A stretch of 64,000 nt of DNA from Alternaria dauci (GCF_042100115.1 NC_091281.1:496001-560000); one strand, 5' to 3'. Shown: positions 32,328 through 44,980, numbered from the stretch's first letter. Translations and numbers: made by a program. The notes: generated from the sequence alone by a model not told the origin.

Positions 32328-34809
32328 ATGACGATGAAGCTTGCCGTAGGTACCCATCAACTACACCGATCGGAGAGCGCAGATTGCTAAGTGCCCCTCA
32401 AGTGTCTTCGGTGCAAGCGTAAAAAGATTAAGTGCGACAAAGCGGAACCAGTTTGCCACCAATGTATCGCTGTCAAAGAAGAATGCCAGTATGTAGAACG
32501 GCGACAGAGGCCGCGCCACGCGCAACAAAAAGCTGTTGTGCAGCATCTGAGCCAGCGACTAGAGATGCTCGAGAGGCAGATTAGCGATGCTGCGGGCGAT
32601 CGTTCATCATCTGTATCAGAGCTGGCACCAAGACGCGAATCGATGAGAAAAAGCACACCCGTGCCATCTCCAGATGCCTCGCTGACCGTGGCTGATGGTC
32701 AGGAGTCATGGGTAATGAAACAATGCCGAAGGAGTTCTTGTTCGTTGAGTTAGGCCTTGAGTGACTTGAATGTACTACAGAATGTTTGCTACCTGCTCGT
32801 TCAGTTACGACCTGCACCTATGTGCAAAGGTGCACCAAAAGCACTCAAGGGCACAGCTCAGAGGACACAAGCATCCTTCAAAGTCCTGTCCGGTCACAAC
32901 AGCTAACTTCTGTAGATTTACCGGCTTGCGACCGACACTAGGCGCAGCTTTCAAGACAAGGCTACTCCAGTCGCGACACCAACATCAAATATCGACAATG
33001 CAATGTCGGCGCTCAACGAGGCCCTAGAAGACCTCGGAAAGTTAAGGGTCCGCACTGAGGCGCTGAGTGTAGACTTCAAATTCTCTACGGCAGAGGCACG
33101 ATCATGTATCGACGGATTCTTCGACGTTATGTCCTCGATGCTTGTACCAGACGCATTCGCAAACTCGATTATGGATTTCGGCTTACTTCGCGCATTACCC
33201 GAAATCATTGACTCACCTTTCGTCAATGTGGATCCTGGTATGCGTGTGATGTAGTAAGTGATTTCTACGCAAGTCACATGAGAACTGACCTTGACTAATA
33301 TCAATGCCAAGTTACAATGCCATGTATTATGGATTACAATTGACGCACGGCTCAGGAGAGGACCGGACCAAGAAGGCATATATGAAGGTATTAGAGAGCG
33401 TGCCTGCATGGCTTGAATCCTCAAATGATACAAGCCTGGATGTACACGCTGCAGCCCTCTCGGCGTGGACAGCATTGACCTGCCACGACTACCAATTAGC
33501 GTGGAAGTTTCACTGCAAGTCCTGCCAGCACATCAAATCAAATAGAATAGATCAGCTGGATGTCGTGCCGGCAAAGTCCTTCGAAGAAGAAAGCAGGAAG
33601 GATATTGAGCGCTTTACGTACTGGTACATCCTGTCTATTGACACCTTCTTTCGTCTGTTCTATGGGAAGCCCACAGTCTTGCAGTATGTACCAAACAAGG
33701 TTCGACCACCACTGCTATTCCGTTCCGATAACATGCAGCCCTCGGCTCTTCATGTCACGATCAGCGCCGTATGGATAAGGTATACACTCTTGACTGTAGA
33801 AATGATCAGCTACGTCGATAATCACCAAACAACCGATCAGGACAGAAGAGTCTCCCAGAAAACAGATGAGACTTGCTTGCAGATGGAGGCGCTTATGGAC
33901 GAATGGAAATTGCATGAATTGATGAATGCGACGGATACATCAGATGGCGTTCGCTGTCTTGTCGCAGATCACATTAGTGAGTGGATCCAGTATCTTGAGT
34001 GTGAAGGAGAAGCAACCATCAGCTGACCTTACACAGTGAACATTTACGCAACGATAATCGGGTTACAAAGACTGGTACGTCATCACCAAGCAGGACCCGG
34101 ATCAAAGGACATCGCCGTCCGAGCCGCTCGACGTGTCCTGAACATCATCCTCAACTTCTACAATACGCCTAGTTTGAACATCAAATTTACGACCATAACC
34201 GATCAGTAAGTTTTGACGCCCTATCTGCTCCAGAAGTTTCGTCGATGCAGCTATTAACCTGGTGTCAGTTTCATAACATTGTATCCTTTCTGTGTCGTAT
34301 TTACACTATACGAGCATATACTAGCTTGCAACAAACCCGAGGATTGCGAAAGCGATATACAAATCCTTGAAAACATCGGAGCTGCGATGGCTCAAAGCAG
34401 TACACAACGTCGGGACTTGGTGCCATTCGAGAGGACGATCAACGCTTTGAATCGCGTTTCACGAACTCTACAAGAAGAGAGGCGGAAGGAATCGACGTTT
34501 ACCGAGACTAGAGAGCATTTTGCACAGGAGATGAATCTGCCTCCGACAAGTTTCGATACGATCCAGAACCTGATGGCTAGTGAACTCCCAGACATTGACA
34601 TGTCGACATTCTTGTCGATGCCAGACTACACTACAAACTTGGACGGTGACTTCCAGTCTCTGGGATTTTTCAGGGCGATAGAGAACGATTTCGTAGCACG
34701 GAACTGGCAAACCGACTGGTGGGATCTCGGTGGTGGGGCGGATATCACGATGAGCCAGATTCCAGATGCGCATCCACCAGAGTTTCCCTATCAAGCACCA
34801 AATACATGA
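32328..34809 (+). CDS. Zn2Cys6 fungal transcription factor
   Basis: Six exons (32328-32345, 32403-32711, 32916-33253, 33312-33976, 34037-34205, 34269-34809) give 679 residues. The first junction gives MTMKLACLRCKRKK, followed by the rest of the binuclear zinc cluster, C-x2-C-x6-C-x6-C-x2-C-x6-C (ending IAVKEEC). A short Gln/Glu/Leu-rich linker (HLSQRLEMLERQI) suggests a dimerising coiled coil. The rest is the helical fungal-specific regulatory domain (around FTYWYILSIDTFFRLFYGKP). The second intron (32712-32915) is 204 nt, unusually long here. It is phase-consistent but could hide an extra exon. The gene is divergent from the PDR pump and upstream of an SDR, so a pathway-specific regulator of that cluster is plausible. 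Confidence 0.85.
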
Positions 34810-35258
34810 GTATGGCAGAGGATCAATGAGCATGTAGAGACTGGATGAGCCCTGGAACGCGATGATGTCTCTGAGAGGTGGACAGAGGCTACTCGCAACC
34901 TTGTGCAATTATTGTTTTGGTACTGAACTGCACACTTGGCATGTACAAGGGCAACAGCGGGTGAAGTGCAGATCACGTAACGTTGGATTAGGCCCACCAC
35001 GGCCAGCCGCTTCTGCTATTCAGTACTAGCGCTTATTATCCACTTTACCTTTCTCGATGCGTTGTTACATCCAGTACCTTTGTCGGTCAGCACAGGCGGA
35101 TGGATTGGGAAACATACTGAATCCTACCAACATTCAGACCAACATTCAGACATCGTGCCACATTTCGCCCTGGCCCACTTGCTGGCTTAAAAAGCCACGA
35201 ATGTCCCTGGATTGATGCTCTCCCTAACATCTGTGCGATCATATCATTCTCTGCGGCC
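34810..35258. other. Intergenic region, regulator to SDR gene
   Basis: 449 bp between tandem genes; presumed SDR promoter. Nothing specific recognised. Confidence 0.45.
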
Positions 35259-36183
35259 ATGCAACCTCCATTTCCCTCACCCACGGCCACTTGGCACAAC
35301 GAATCGTATGATGCTATCAACCCAGCGAATGCAGACCTCAGTCAAGCAGGGAAAACGGTAATCATTACAGGAGCAGGCAGCGGCATCGGCCGCGCCACAG
35401 CAGTGGCTTTTGCAACAGCAGACGCAGCACGTCTGATCCTAATTGGACGCACCGAATCGACCCTCGAAGAGACCAAGAAGCTACTCGCAGGAAAGAAGTC
35501 AGAATGTACGGTGTATCCTGTCTCAGCGACCGATGAGACTGCGATACATGACATTGCTAAAAAGGTTGGCGCTTGGGATGTGCTCATTCTTGCCGCAGCA
35601 CACATTTCCCCGCCGTCCAAGATCGCCGAGGCTTCTCTGCAGGATATATGGGCGGACTACGAGACGAACGTCAAGTCCATCATTATTGCTTCACAAGCCT
35701 TCATCCCAAGCGCAAAGCCTGGTGCTGCTTTGTATACGCTCGCTGCTGGCGCTGCCGCTCTGCCGCCAGCATACACACCTGGTCTATCGGGCTACCTTGT
35801 ATCAAAGACGGCGCAGACAAAGATTGTCGAGTTCCTTGCCGCTGAGAACCCAGATCTCTTCGCATGCGCTGTACATCCTGGAATGGTGGATACGGGTATC
35901 TTCCGAGGCTCTGGCGCGGACCCGTCACAGCTGCCTATGGACTCTGGTAAGTGGTAACAACAAGGAGTCTTAAGGAGGTATACTAATTCATCGCGTAGCG
36001 GAACTAAGCGCAAACTTTCTCGTTTGGCTGTCACAGCCAAAGACCAAGTTCCTGAGCGGAAAGATGGTATGGGCGAACTGGGATGTGGAGGAGTTGGAAG
36101 CGCGCCAGGACGAGATCAAGGGGAGTCCGATGATGACGATTGGGACTGTGGGATGGCCCTACAGCCCTGCTGCTGCGAAGTAG
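35259..36183 (+). CDS. Short-chain dehydrogenase/reductase (SDR), atypical active site
   Basis: Two exons (35259-35946 and 35999-36183) give 290 residues. The Rossmann cofactor motif TGAGSGIG (residues 37-44), the catalytic Asn in YETNVKS (about 137) and the Y-x3-K motif YLVSK (179-183) are present. After the active site it continues with AENPDLFACAVHPGMV, typical of fungal SDRs. The position normally occupied by the catalytic Ser reads LAAGAA (161-166), so Ser is replaced by Ala. The enzyme may be inactive, use another residue, or have a specialised role. It lies downstream of the Zn2Cys6 regulator and PDR pump and may belong to the same small cluster (inference). Confidence 0.88.
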
Positions 36184-39100
36184 CCGCTACATTGATCAAT
36201 TCCACAGTCGCTCATACTCAGGTATACTAGTATAGTTAGCACGCATGCGTATGCGACGCGATGTGATGTTATCCCCTGCATACTCTCCGCCGAACCTTGC
36301 AAGCAACTCCTCCTCATCGTTGCCTTTTCTTCCGTTTTTGCACTATATCTGATGTTAAGTTAGTCGACGATAAATGCTCTAGAACCGGAGCGGACTGTCG
36401 ACACCGTCAGTCATGCAAGCCTCAAGTGGCTGTGCATCTCAACCAGTCATCTCTCAATCTTCCCCACCTTTCCACCAAGTCAGCCCCTAAACTTGCATTC
36501 ATATATGCCACCACTGAGTGCACTATTATGTCCCTTCATGTTGCATACTGTAGCCGTCTTACAAGATTTGATGAAAATCCCGCTCTTACGCAAAACACGT
36601 GTACACCTGGGCATGCAAGGCTGACGGACCCTCTTTCGCCCGTCTGACTCGCAGTGTCTTAGTCGGCATGAGCGAAGGATGATCGCGTCTAGACGACTGT
36701 CAATAGATCTGCAATGCTTGATCGACCAGTTGCAAAACATGGCAATGTAGACGCTGGACGGATAGCCAGGAAGATCAAAGGACAAAGCCACAGTGTATGG
36801 TAAAGAATCATCTGTCGGGATATCACACTGATTGGAGTACACAGACCACACACCAATGCATCAGATACCGATTTCGTACGACTGGGCCAGGTTACAGATC
36901 GAGCCCCTCTGCACCTGTGGGGACCAGTATCCACGATCTCCTCCCCTGGCCGTCTCGCCTAGAGGCCAGCACATTATTACCAAGCCTCCGCCTCTCATCT
37001 TGCATCTCGAGGCCAACCTAACCTCCATCTCCACGCGTCGCCATAAGCAAAGTGCAGCGAATCAACGAGCCAAGACAAAACGACACCGTTGTCGTGGATG
37101 ACGGCGAGGCTTTTCCAGGACGCTCGTCTCGCAAATCAGGTTGTCGGAGCAAGGCAAGCCGCTCAACCCCACCTCTCGCTACACTCACCTATCGATTGCG
37201 AACGACGTGGAAAAGCCACCCGCGGTCAATTATGCAAGCCACACGGCTCGATGATCTATTCTCGGGGGATTGCGCATGCTAGTAGCGCGCGCGGCGAGTA
37301 AGTCGGGGCGATGGGAGACTTGTATGCAAGGCGTGACGCGACCGGTGAATGAGTGCAGGTGCTGAGGGAAAATCATGGAAACGACGTTCTGGAATGTGAC
37401 AAGGCGGAAGAAATGAACGTCCTCGGTCGAGCAACACCGAGCCTTGGCGATGAACCATGCCATTCTTTCGGCCGCCGTCGACCGCCGTCTACAAGCATGT
37501 AAAAGACGTGATTTTTGCTATGCAAGTTACCGGGCTACCTGCCTACCATCGACGAGCATGACCCTGGTTATTCTAGCTCTTAATAGCATGGCTTATAGCA
37601 CATGCTGGCTCAACATCACTTGACATTGTCTCTCGCAGTCTCTCCTACAGTCCATGCTTTCCAACTCATATCCTGTCAAATTGCGCAAGTCAACCCTCAA
37701 TCTCTCTCTCATCAAAGCCAGCCGGACCGAAAAACGCTGGCCGAGCGCATGAATCTTGACCAATGAACGCGGCAGGTGGGGGAAAACCATAAGCAATATG
37801 TGCGTCAAGCCTCAACAAGCCACATATAAAGAAAAAACATTTAAATGCACGCAGCACGCCTAAGACAAGGAAGAGAGAGAAAAGAAAAGAAGAGAAAGGA
37901 ATCATAGGGAACAGGGACACGGGTCGGTAGCGGCAGCTAGCTAGTATACGGCACGGTACTCGAAACCAGTAACTATCAGCCGACTTTACCGGTCCAGGAA
38001 CCCGGGTTTCCTTCCATCGCATTTCCCTATTGCAGTCGAGCTTGCCCTCGAGAAAGCTGAATGAGCGAGCGAAGCGGGTACGTGAACCGTCGTCCTTTTA
38101 TTACCTGGACCGGTTCTTAAAACATGGCCTACCTTCCAGCTCACATCGCCCCGTGATGTGATTGGACATCACAATGTGTGATCTCCCTCCCAGCTCCTGT
38201 CTTCAAACCATCTGCCATCGTGTTTCTGTTTCCCCCCCAGCTGGGCGCGACGCTAAAAAAGCAAACAAACATGCGTTCATCCATCCTCTAGCGGTTCAAA
38301 CTTACCGTACAATGGTTAGCCATGTCGTCGTCTAAACTTTGGCTCCTTACCTAAAACCCAACGCTTCTAAGCTTCCGGCCGGGCTGCACACACCCCGCCT
38401 GTGCCCCGTGGCGTACATGTACTACTTGAATGTCAAGCCTAGGCCGTCTAGCGTAGGCCAGCCTTATTGCGCAGGACGTGTAAGGAATACTTGATTTTTT
38501 TTTCTGTTCCTCCCAGCCTACTCTGCATACGCCCAGGGTGCGCCCAATCACAGAGTAGTGACGCTGGGCGTGGCTGTCTTTCTCCGTGTGTCAGCTCTGC
38601 AGCTGGGTGGTGGCAGTTTGATGACGGACGGCAACTACGGCTTGGCTTTCGTGTTGGTCAGATTAAAGCCACGGGCTGCGGGCGCCCAGGGGGTGAGAAC
38701 CTTAATCCTTCGTCTCCCTTTCCTGTCGTTTGGAGGTTTGGCGCAAACCACTATAGCCGTAGTTCGTAACAAGTAGATTAGAGCGAGTACCAAGTCAAGC
38801 TCACTGCGCAAAGCTAATGTCACGAACCAAGACGGAATGTAGTGCGAGTAAAAAGTTCATGATTGTACTATATGCTATGCAATGAGCCAGTAATGACCGG
38901 TTCTCATGCTACGTGGTGATCGTTAGTTGTGCCCATTTTGTGTCTATAACGCCCGATTATGATGATTTACTACAACGCCACTCGCATTCCTGGTGCCAAA
39001 CAACCAGTTGCGGCGGAGGGAGTAATTACGAAAAACAACAGGAGGTGGCTCTGTCCATGCTCCAAAACATACATGCAAGGTGCCCATTGCCATGCTGCCC

Positions 39101-39267
39101 AAAAGAAGCCCCAAAGATTGCCAGATGATACAAAATTAAACGCTGTAAAACTTCCAATGCAGTTGTTGGTGCCGGCACGTAGGTGAGGTGGGAGAACAGG
39201 TGACGGCGTGGACGCGAGGAAAAGGCGACGAGGAAAAATGCCGTGGTGAAATTATCGCAATGCAGAA
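36184..39267. other. 3.1-kb gene desert
   Basis: Between the 3' ends of the SDR gene (plus) and the single-pass membrane protein (minus). Only short open frames on both strands. A purine-rich tract lies near 37862-37902. No transposon open frame, tRNA or splice-consistent gene recognised. Confidence 0.5.
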
Positions 39268-40669
39268 TTAGACCTGTTCGGTGAAGGCCGACTTGCGTGA
39301 ATCACCGGATGTTCTCCTCTTTTTCTGGAGCTTCTTGGACGTTCTCCGCTCGGCAAGCTCAACCTCGTCGGGTGTGGGTGGCTGGAAGGTGCCTGGCCGT
39401 AGGACTTGGAAGCCAGAGTTGACGCTGCGCAGGACGTGGTCATCGCGGTCCTGGTTCTGCTCCGTGGTTACCTCGTACGGTACTTGGTCGTAGCTGTACT
39501 GGTGTTGGGGTCCACGAGGCTCGTATGTGTCAGGGTAGTAGGGAGCGTTGGGCGCGTAAGACTCGGTCAGAGGAACTGCTTGCCTAGCCTGGTTCGCAGC
39601 GCTGCCGTCGTGGCTGGGTCCGGCAGAGGCTGACAGAGCGACGTCTTCGTATTGGTCGGCAACAGTAGCTAGCGGAGGAGAGGGTGACTTCTGGGGCATG
39701 AAATAGTTAACACCGTTGACCGAAGAAACTTGGTTGTCCGCCACGCTGGCCCACTCTCCGCTATTACCTGGCTTGCGCACTCTGGGAGTGAGCTGTCCAG
39801 TTTCAGCGACGTGAGAGAGACGGTGGCTGCGGAGGAGTTCGAGGTCGGTCTTGGGGTCAATGGGTTGGTTGGGCTTGAAGTAGGCACTCTCGTATGCGCG
39901 GACGTCTTGGCTCATTTGCATGTAGTCGGACTCATCGCTGGTGCGTCGGCTGGATGAGCTTGCAGACTGGCCGTGTTTGGCATTGAGAGGAGCTGTGGAA
40001 TGTTAGGGTATTTCGGCAGAGTGTGCAAGATTATACATACGAGAAGGAGCAGCAGAGTTGCGGGAGACGTGGTGGTTGCAGTTGCTGCAGCGGGGACCGT
40101 CGTGGTTGTGTCCACGGCCAGGCGAGGAAGCACGGGAGTCGTGGCTTGGGAGTGGCTCAGCGGAGACGGCGCGGTCGAAAGAGCTGGGGGCGCGAGAGCT
40201 GTTGCGGCTTGAGCCCTGGGCGACTGGCTGGGGCAGCTCGAGCTGGGAGTTGTTGAAGCCACGGGGTAGTTGTTCGCTGATGATGGAAGCACGGCTGCTG
40301 CCGACAGGAGTGTTGGTGCGAGAGATCCAGACACCGTCAACCTCGATACCGCTCTGAATGGCACGGATACCAAAGGGAATCTCGTCCTTTGACTCTTCTT
40401 GGACTAGGGTCACTGGCTGCGCTTCGAGCATCTCGGGCGTGGCCGCCTGTTTGCCCTTTTCGACCTTGGTGTACTTGCGGACCTTGTTCTTGTCATACCA
40501 GAGTTTGAGCAGGCCAAGGAAGATGGTCACGACAATGGCGCAAGCCAGTACCTGGGCAGCGTTAGCAGGGACGCAGTCGGCAGCGAGTTGGACTTCTTAC
40601 AAAAGTCATCTTCTGCCATAGGGCCCAGCTCTGGAAGAACTCATTGCCATCGGATGATCCGAAGCCCAT
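39268..40669 (-). CDS. Single-pass membrane protein with long disordered cytosolic tail
   Basis: Three exons (40669-40601, 40551-40041, 39992-39268) give 434 residues. The start MGFGSSDGNEFFQSWALWQ is followed by one hydrophobic span (about residues 22-41, with VLACAIVVTIFLGLLKLWY) that is split by the first intron. The charged KNKVRKYTKVEKGK follows, so the tail is probably cytosolic. The tail contains CSNCNHH, a possible small metal- or lipid-binding cluster, several RxSS/RxS phosphorylation-like sites and a basic KKLQKKRRTSGDSRKS near the end. I do not recognise a named family. The 3.3-kb intergenic stretch upstream is long for this window. Confidence 0.78.
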
Positions 40670-42164
40670 GTTTGCGATTGGGTGAGATGAGGTTCAGATG
40701 CAGGTAAGGATAACGGGTGGGGCAGATGAGATGCAGGCAGGCGCGCTTGTTGTTGACGCCTGGCTGGTATGCAAGGCGTTCAGGAAGGGAGGTGCAGATG
40801 GGACGCGGAAGGGGCGAATGGGGTGTTCCTGATTAGATTGATATGGATAGGTGACAAGCTTGGACGGAGAGGTGAGCGAGCGAAAGAGCCGGACAGCGGA
40901 CTCAGGCGTGGAATTGGCGGGGGGGAGTGTTTTTGAAGCGAGTGTGGAACGTCCGTAGAGACGGGGTGTCACTAGTGAAGCAGACGTATGGTCATACAGG
41001 CCCGAGGTGTCGAAGAGTCACGGGCGATCCAGCGTGGCTTGTCTGGGCAGTGTGTAGGTAGGGCACAGGGAGGGCAGCGAGGGCATGGGGAGACGAGTTA
41101 TATTATGGCATGCAGCGGCTTGGAAGTGCTGGTCGATCGCCGCCGTCACGGACCCACGAAAACCACGGGCCAAGGAGGTGTGCCGATGCAGAGGCAGACG
41201 AGGGAAAAGCTGGCCTTGCAAGGTATCCATGCCATCGGGGCGGCTTGCTGCGACGCCCTGACCAGCCGCCACCCTTGTCCGGGCGTCATGGATGGCCACA
41301 GGCGGACGGCAGGTGCATACTCAAAATAGCAAGCGACGATGCGCGAGTGTTTGGAGCGTTGGATCGGCGTGCTATACGAGCAACCTGCGGCAGAGCCCAA
41401 TAACGAAAGCCACCTCGTCGGGGGCCCTCGCCGCCGCATACGTTTGGGGCGTGGGCGCGTCTGCAGTGCGACGTGAGAGAAGATGCAGTCGCTGGCGCCG
41501 TCGTCGTGGGTAGGACGGGCATGGCATGGAGCATCAACAATGTTTTGCAGTCGTTTCCCTCCAGCCGCTGGTTCGGGCGATGCTGGTAGGCTAAGAAGGG
41601 AAGGCGCGCCCGGGGCGGGGACGTGGCTTTTCGCACCTCTCGGCAGGGGCAGGTGACGAATCGCCCACTCAGGCACCTGTTCCGACATGGTCGTGTTTCG
41701 AGCCACCAGATCACGTCGTGATTCTTCATCACCTCAATTGCGTCTTCGCCTTGATATAGCTCGCAAGACCATCCTGCCCAGGCCCGATTGTGCTCGGGTT
41801 TCGAGACACGGGCGCCCTCTCACACACAAACAAGGACAACCCTCAATGGCGCTTCTTTCACGCACGCCCGCGGCGTCGACGTGCCGGCCGTCGTTCGTTG
41901 AGGCGCTGTTTCGTCCCTCTTACCCAAGGCCCTACGCCATTCGGTGCGACATGCCGCTCGTTCCACGTTCATTTCCCTCCAAAGGGCTCCACCGGCGCGA
42001 TGGGTTTTGCACGTTGCTCCACCATGATGGAATGCCCAGGCACAGACCTTGGACGCTTCCATGACAGCGGGGGGCCTGTCCTTGCTTCTGCCTCGAGCGG
42101 AGCGCACAACATGGGGTGAGCGATATTGATGTCACCTGCCACAGCGCACTGCATCTGTGCCACG

Positions 42165-42187
42165 CCCAGTCCCAGTCCCAGTCCCAG
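42165..42187. repeat. (CCCAGT)n hexanucleotide repeat
   Basis: About four tandem copies of CCCAGT in non-coding sequence. Confidence 0.85.
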
Positions 42188-42515
42188 CACACACACCGCT
42201 CCCCGTCGCAAAGCCCATCTCTTCCGCTTACCCATTTGGCACCTCTTTCTCGTTGCTCGCCGCCGTGTCGGTAGTGCATCCCCCGAGTCGGGCCTAGCCG
42301 GGCTATCGATTGTCTGCCTGCACGTGGGTCAAATCTCCTACCACTTCCAAACGCCCACTAACATGCGCCCGTACCCGTACCATCATTCATTATACCACAT
42401 GTTCTTTTTTAACACCAGAGCCGAAAAAGCACCATGCATTGCATACCATACCATATCAATTACCCAACCAAAGCTCTTGCCATGGCAAATGTGTAAATAA
42501 TCTAGCCATGCTCAC

Positions 42516-42977
42516 TCAGGGTCGCCTTGATGTTCTACCACTTGCTGCCATGATGGGCGACTGGCAGACCCACCAGCCACAGGCATCGCGATCCGCTTGG
42601 AGCAACTTCGGAAGCCACTTCTTATCCACCTGAATACCCAGAATAACCGGATTGCCCCCAGAACGTGACGAGATGATGATGTTGATTCGGTCCCGGTACC
42701 CCAGCCTGGGCCAAGGATGCACCAGGTAAACAGAAAAGTATTGATTCGGCCCTAGTGCTGCTCGTATCCGCACATCCTCTCGTACCCACGCCGTGGCATG
42801 ATCCGAAAACTTCAATTTATGCCTCGGCGCTTTCCACTTTTCGGGCAGATTAGATGCGCGCCGTATAAGACTGGGATGCTCCTCACCAGACCAGCGCAGG
42901 TATATGAGTGGTGTGCTACGACCAGTTCGCAGCGGAACCAAACGTGAAAGGACTGCAAGTCGATTAGTAGTCGACAT
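42516..42977 (-). CDS. Possible small uncharacterised gene, 153 codons
   Basis: Open frame with fairly protein-like composition in its second half (around QYFSVYLVHPWPRLGYRDRINIII, then ILGIQVDKKWLPKLLQADRDACGWW), but no domain I can name and no clear start context. It may be a real orphan gene, a decayed one, or chance. Confidence 0.25.
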   Translation of the reverse strand: MSTTNRLAVLSRLVPLRTGRSTPLIYLRWSGEEHPSLIRRASNLPEKWKAPRHKLKFSDHATAWVREDVRIRAALGPNQYFSVYLVHPWPRLGYRDRINIIISSRSGGNPVILGIQVDKKWLPKLLQADRDACGWWVCQSPIMAASGRTSRRP

Positions 42978-43737
42978 TCACAGCTGCAGGCACCTCCTCA
43001 TGCATCATGTGCGGGGGCCTTCTGGCTGCATGTATGCAGGCTTTGCAGCGACCCAGCCTCACAGAGACAACCTTATATCAGAGCTGCTGACAACTCAGTC
43101 TATTGGATCACTGACCACCATGCCGCTGTCATTGCTTGTCTACACCTAGTGCGATCCTGTTGAACAAAAGGCGTGGGCATTGGCGATAGGCAGACTACAA
43201 CTCTTACACTCCGCTAAAAGTCTGTTGGCCCGACTACCACCACCTTTGTCTTTCGACCCCGCGTTGCCGACTACTGCACCCAAAGAGTGGTTCATGTAGG
43301 CTAGTTTCTTCTTTTCCATGCAGCTACTGGGAAGACTGTAGTAACCAAACGGCATCACAAAACACACAAAGAGTTACCGGGGGGATTAAACACAAATCTG
43401 GCCCTACTCACCCCGGTAGGTCCGTCTCAAGGTTCAGGACTACCGCGCGCATCACATGGATTGCCTGCAGTGTCCATACTCAAAATACCTCACGCAACAC
43501 TGGTCTAGCATCTCGACCGTTGCATGCCATGCTTACCTGGACACAGCCTCAGGTCCCGCACAGAAATATCCTTGTCAGAGATCGGGCAAAGGAGGGGCTC
43601 GTTTGACAGAAGTGGAGTTGCCTGCATCTGTGCCAGTCTCGGCATGTGAACCTCGAACGTTTTGAACATGAGGCGCAATCCTTCCCGCTCAGCGTTCGAA
43701 AGGTCGCAAAGGAAGAACATTTGTCCTGCGTGCATCC

Positions 43738-43761
43738 GTCAATCAATCAATCAATCAATCA
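43738..43761. repeat. (TCAA)n tetranucleotide repeat
   Basis: About six tandem TCAA units in non-coding sequence, upstream of the gene at 43998. Confidence 0.85.
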
Positions 43762-43997
43762 AGTCTGCATACACCTACAACATGACGTCTTCCGTTTTGC
43801 CCTGCTCTTGCGCGACAGGATGGATCGGATAGCGTGGCACCGAGAGGCTAGTCCCTTGATTCCTGCCCGATTGGCTGGGCAAAGTCCATGATGTTAGTTA
43901 GACTTCCTCTTTGCTCACTATCCATCTTACACCAGCCTACTGAAACTCTCCACTCTGTCCTCGTACCGCCTTGTTTGAACCTTAGTGCCTTGTTACC

Positions 43998-44980
43998 ATG
44001 CCTATTCGCAACCCCTTTCGCCGCGCGGGTGTGCCTGAGACTGCCGATGAGCCCCAGCGGAGCGCGCCGGACAACGGTTTCAAGAACACAGCTGTCTCGG
44101 GCGCAACGCCCCTGCAGGTCAAGGACCCTGTTGAATACAAACTGAGTGGTGAGATTTCCCAAAATGCGCCTCGGCACAGACATGTTCCTGTCTATACATG
44201 TTTCCCGAGGTCGCATCAGCGCATCGGATAAATGGGCGCTTACAATGTGATAGAAATAAACGACAGCGGCATGTACCTACCGGTAAGAAATGTCTAGCCA
44301 ATGTGACGGACGGCTGCATGTAGAGCGACTCGCGCGATAATCGTCTTGTGAGACGTTGGCTAACGTTGCGACAGCCATCCCCACAGCACGAGAAGCCCAC
44401 GTTCTGGCACTCCAAGTCCAACGTCTCGACCACTTCCTCAAATCACCGCAGTCTGCTCAGCGAAAACGAGCCGTTTAGCATCTCGCGCGAGAGTTTCGAC
44501 TCGTACAGGAGGTCATTTGTACGTATCGCCCACAATGTGGCAAAGAGCGCCCCGCTAACGGCACAGGACATCTCCGCGCGCTCCCCCATCCAAGACAATG
44601 TCCACGAAACCTATCCTCGCCAATCGCTCGATGCGCGCCGCTCCGTAGACACCAGACGCTCTCTCGACGTGCGCCGTTCGCGCGCCGCGCCCCGCTCGTC
44701 GATGCAGCAACCCCGCCACAGCGAAAGCCACGACCAAGTGCCTGAGGAGGGCTTCGAGGACGTGGGCCTGAACGACGAGCCCAAGCCCCAGCCCAAGAAA
44801 CGCAGCATCTTCTCGCGCTTTGGCGACAACAACAACCATGCGAGTGACAAGGCTGAAGAGCGCCCCAGCTCGAGCCATCACTTCTCGCTGACGGGTCGCA
44901 AGAGGGCTGAGAGCGGCGCGGGCTCGGAGCTCAAGCCCATGCCAAAGCCAGCAATGGAGGCGTCTGTCGAGGCGCGGTGA
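43998..44980 (+). CDS. Uncharacterised low-complexity ascomycete protein
   Basis: Four exons (43998-44148, 44254-44282, 44375-44518, 44567-44980) give 245 residues. A compact N-terminal block MPIRNPFRRAG, then VEYKLSEINDSGMYLPPSP (created by splicing in a 29-nt exon), reads as a conserved short module. The rest is disordered, with an Arg-Arg-Ser repeat (ARRSVDTRRSLDVRRSRA) and KKRSIFSRFGDN. The third intron (44519-44566, 48 nt, GTACGT to GCACAG with CTAAC) is a multiple of three without a stop, so it could be retained. No known domain; a phosphorylated adaptor is only a guess from the serine/arginine pattern. Confidence 0.7.
44283..44374 (+). repeat. Introner-like core within an intron
   Basis: 92-nt intron whose 3' part reads TTGTGAGACGTTGGCTAAC, matching the shared core of the verprolin and het-c introns with one inserted base. 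Confidence 0.45.

Larger units (their letters stand above)
40670..43997. other. 3.3-kb divergent intergenic region
   Basis: Shared upstream sequence of two divergent genes. It contains two small microsatellites (42165-42187 and 43738-43761) and several overlapping open frames of up to 186 codons on the minus strand (41146-41706, 42516-42977) with no recognisable domains. Promoters and possibly non-coding transcripts are expected. Confidence 0.45.

Noticed and set aside
32346..32391. Very short intron giving MKLAVVPLKCLRC at the regulator start
   Set aside because: A 42-nt intron is too short. The 57-nt version ending at 32402 has a branch site and gives the typical MTMKLACLRC start.
41146..41706. 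186-codon minus-strand open frame
   Set aside because: Overlaps other similar frames, Arg/Pro/Cys-rich, no domain or splice support.
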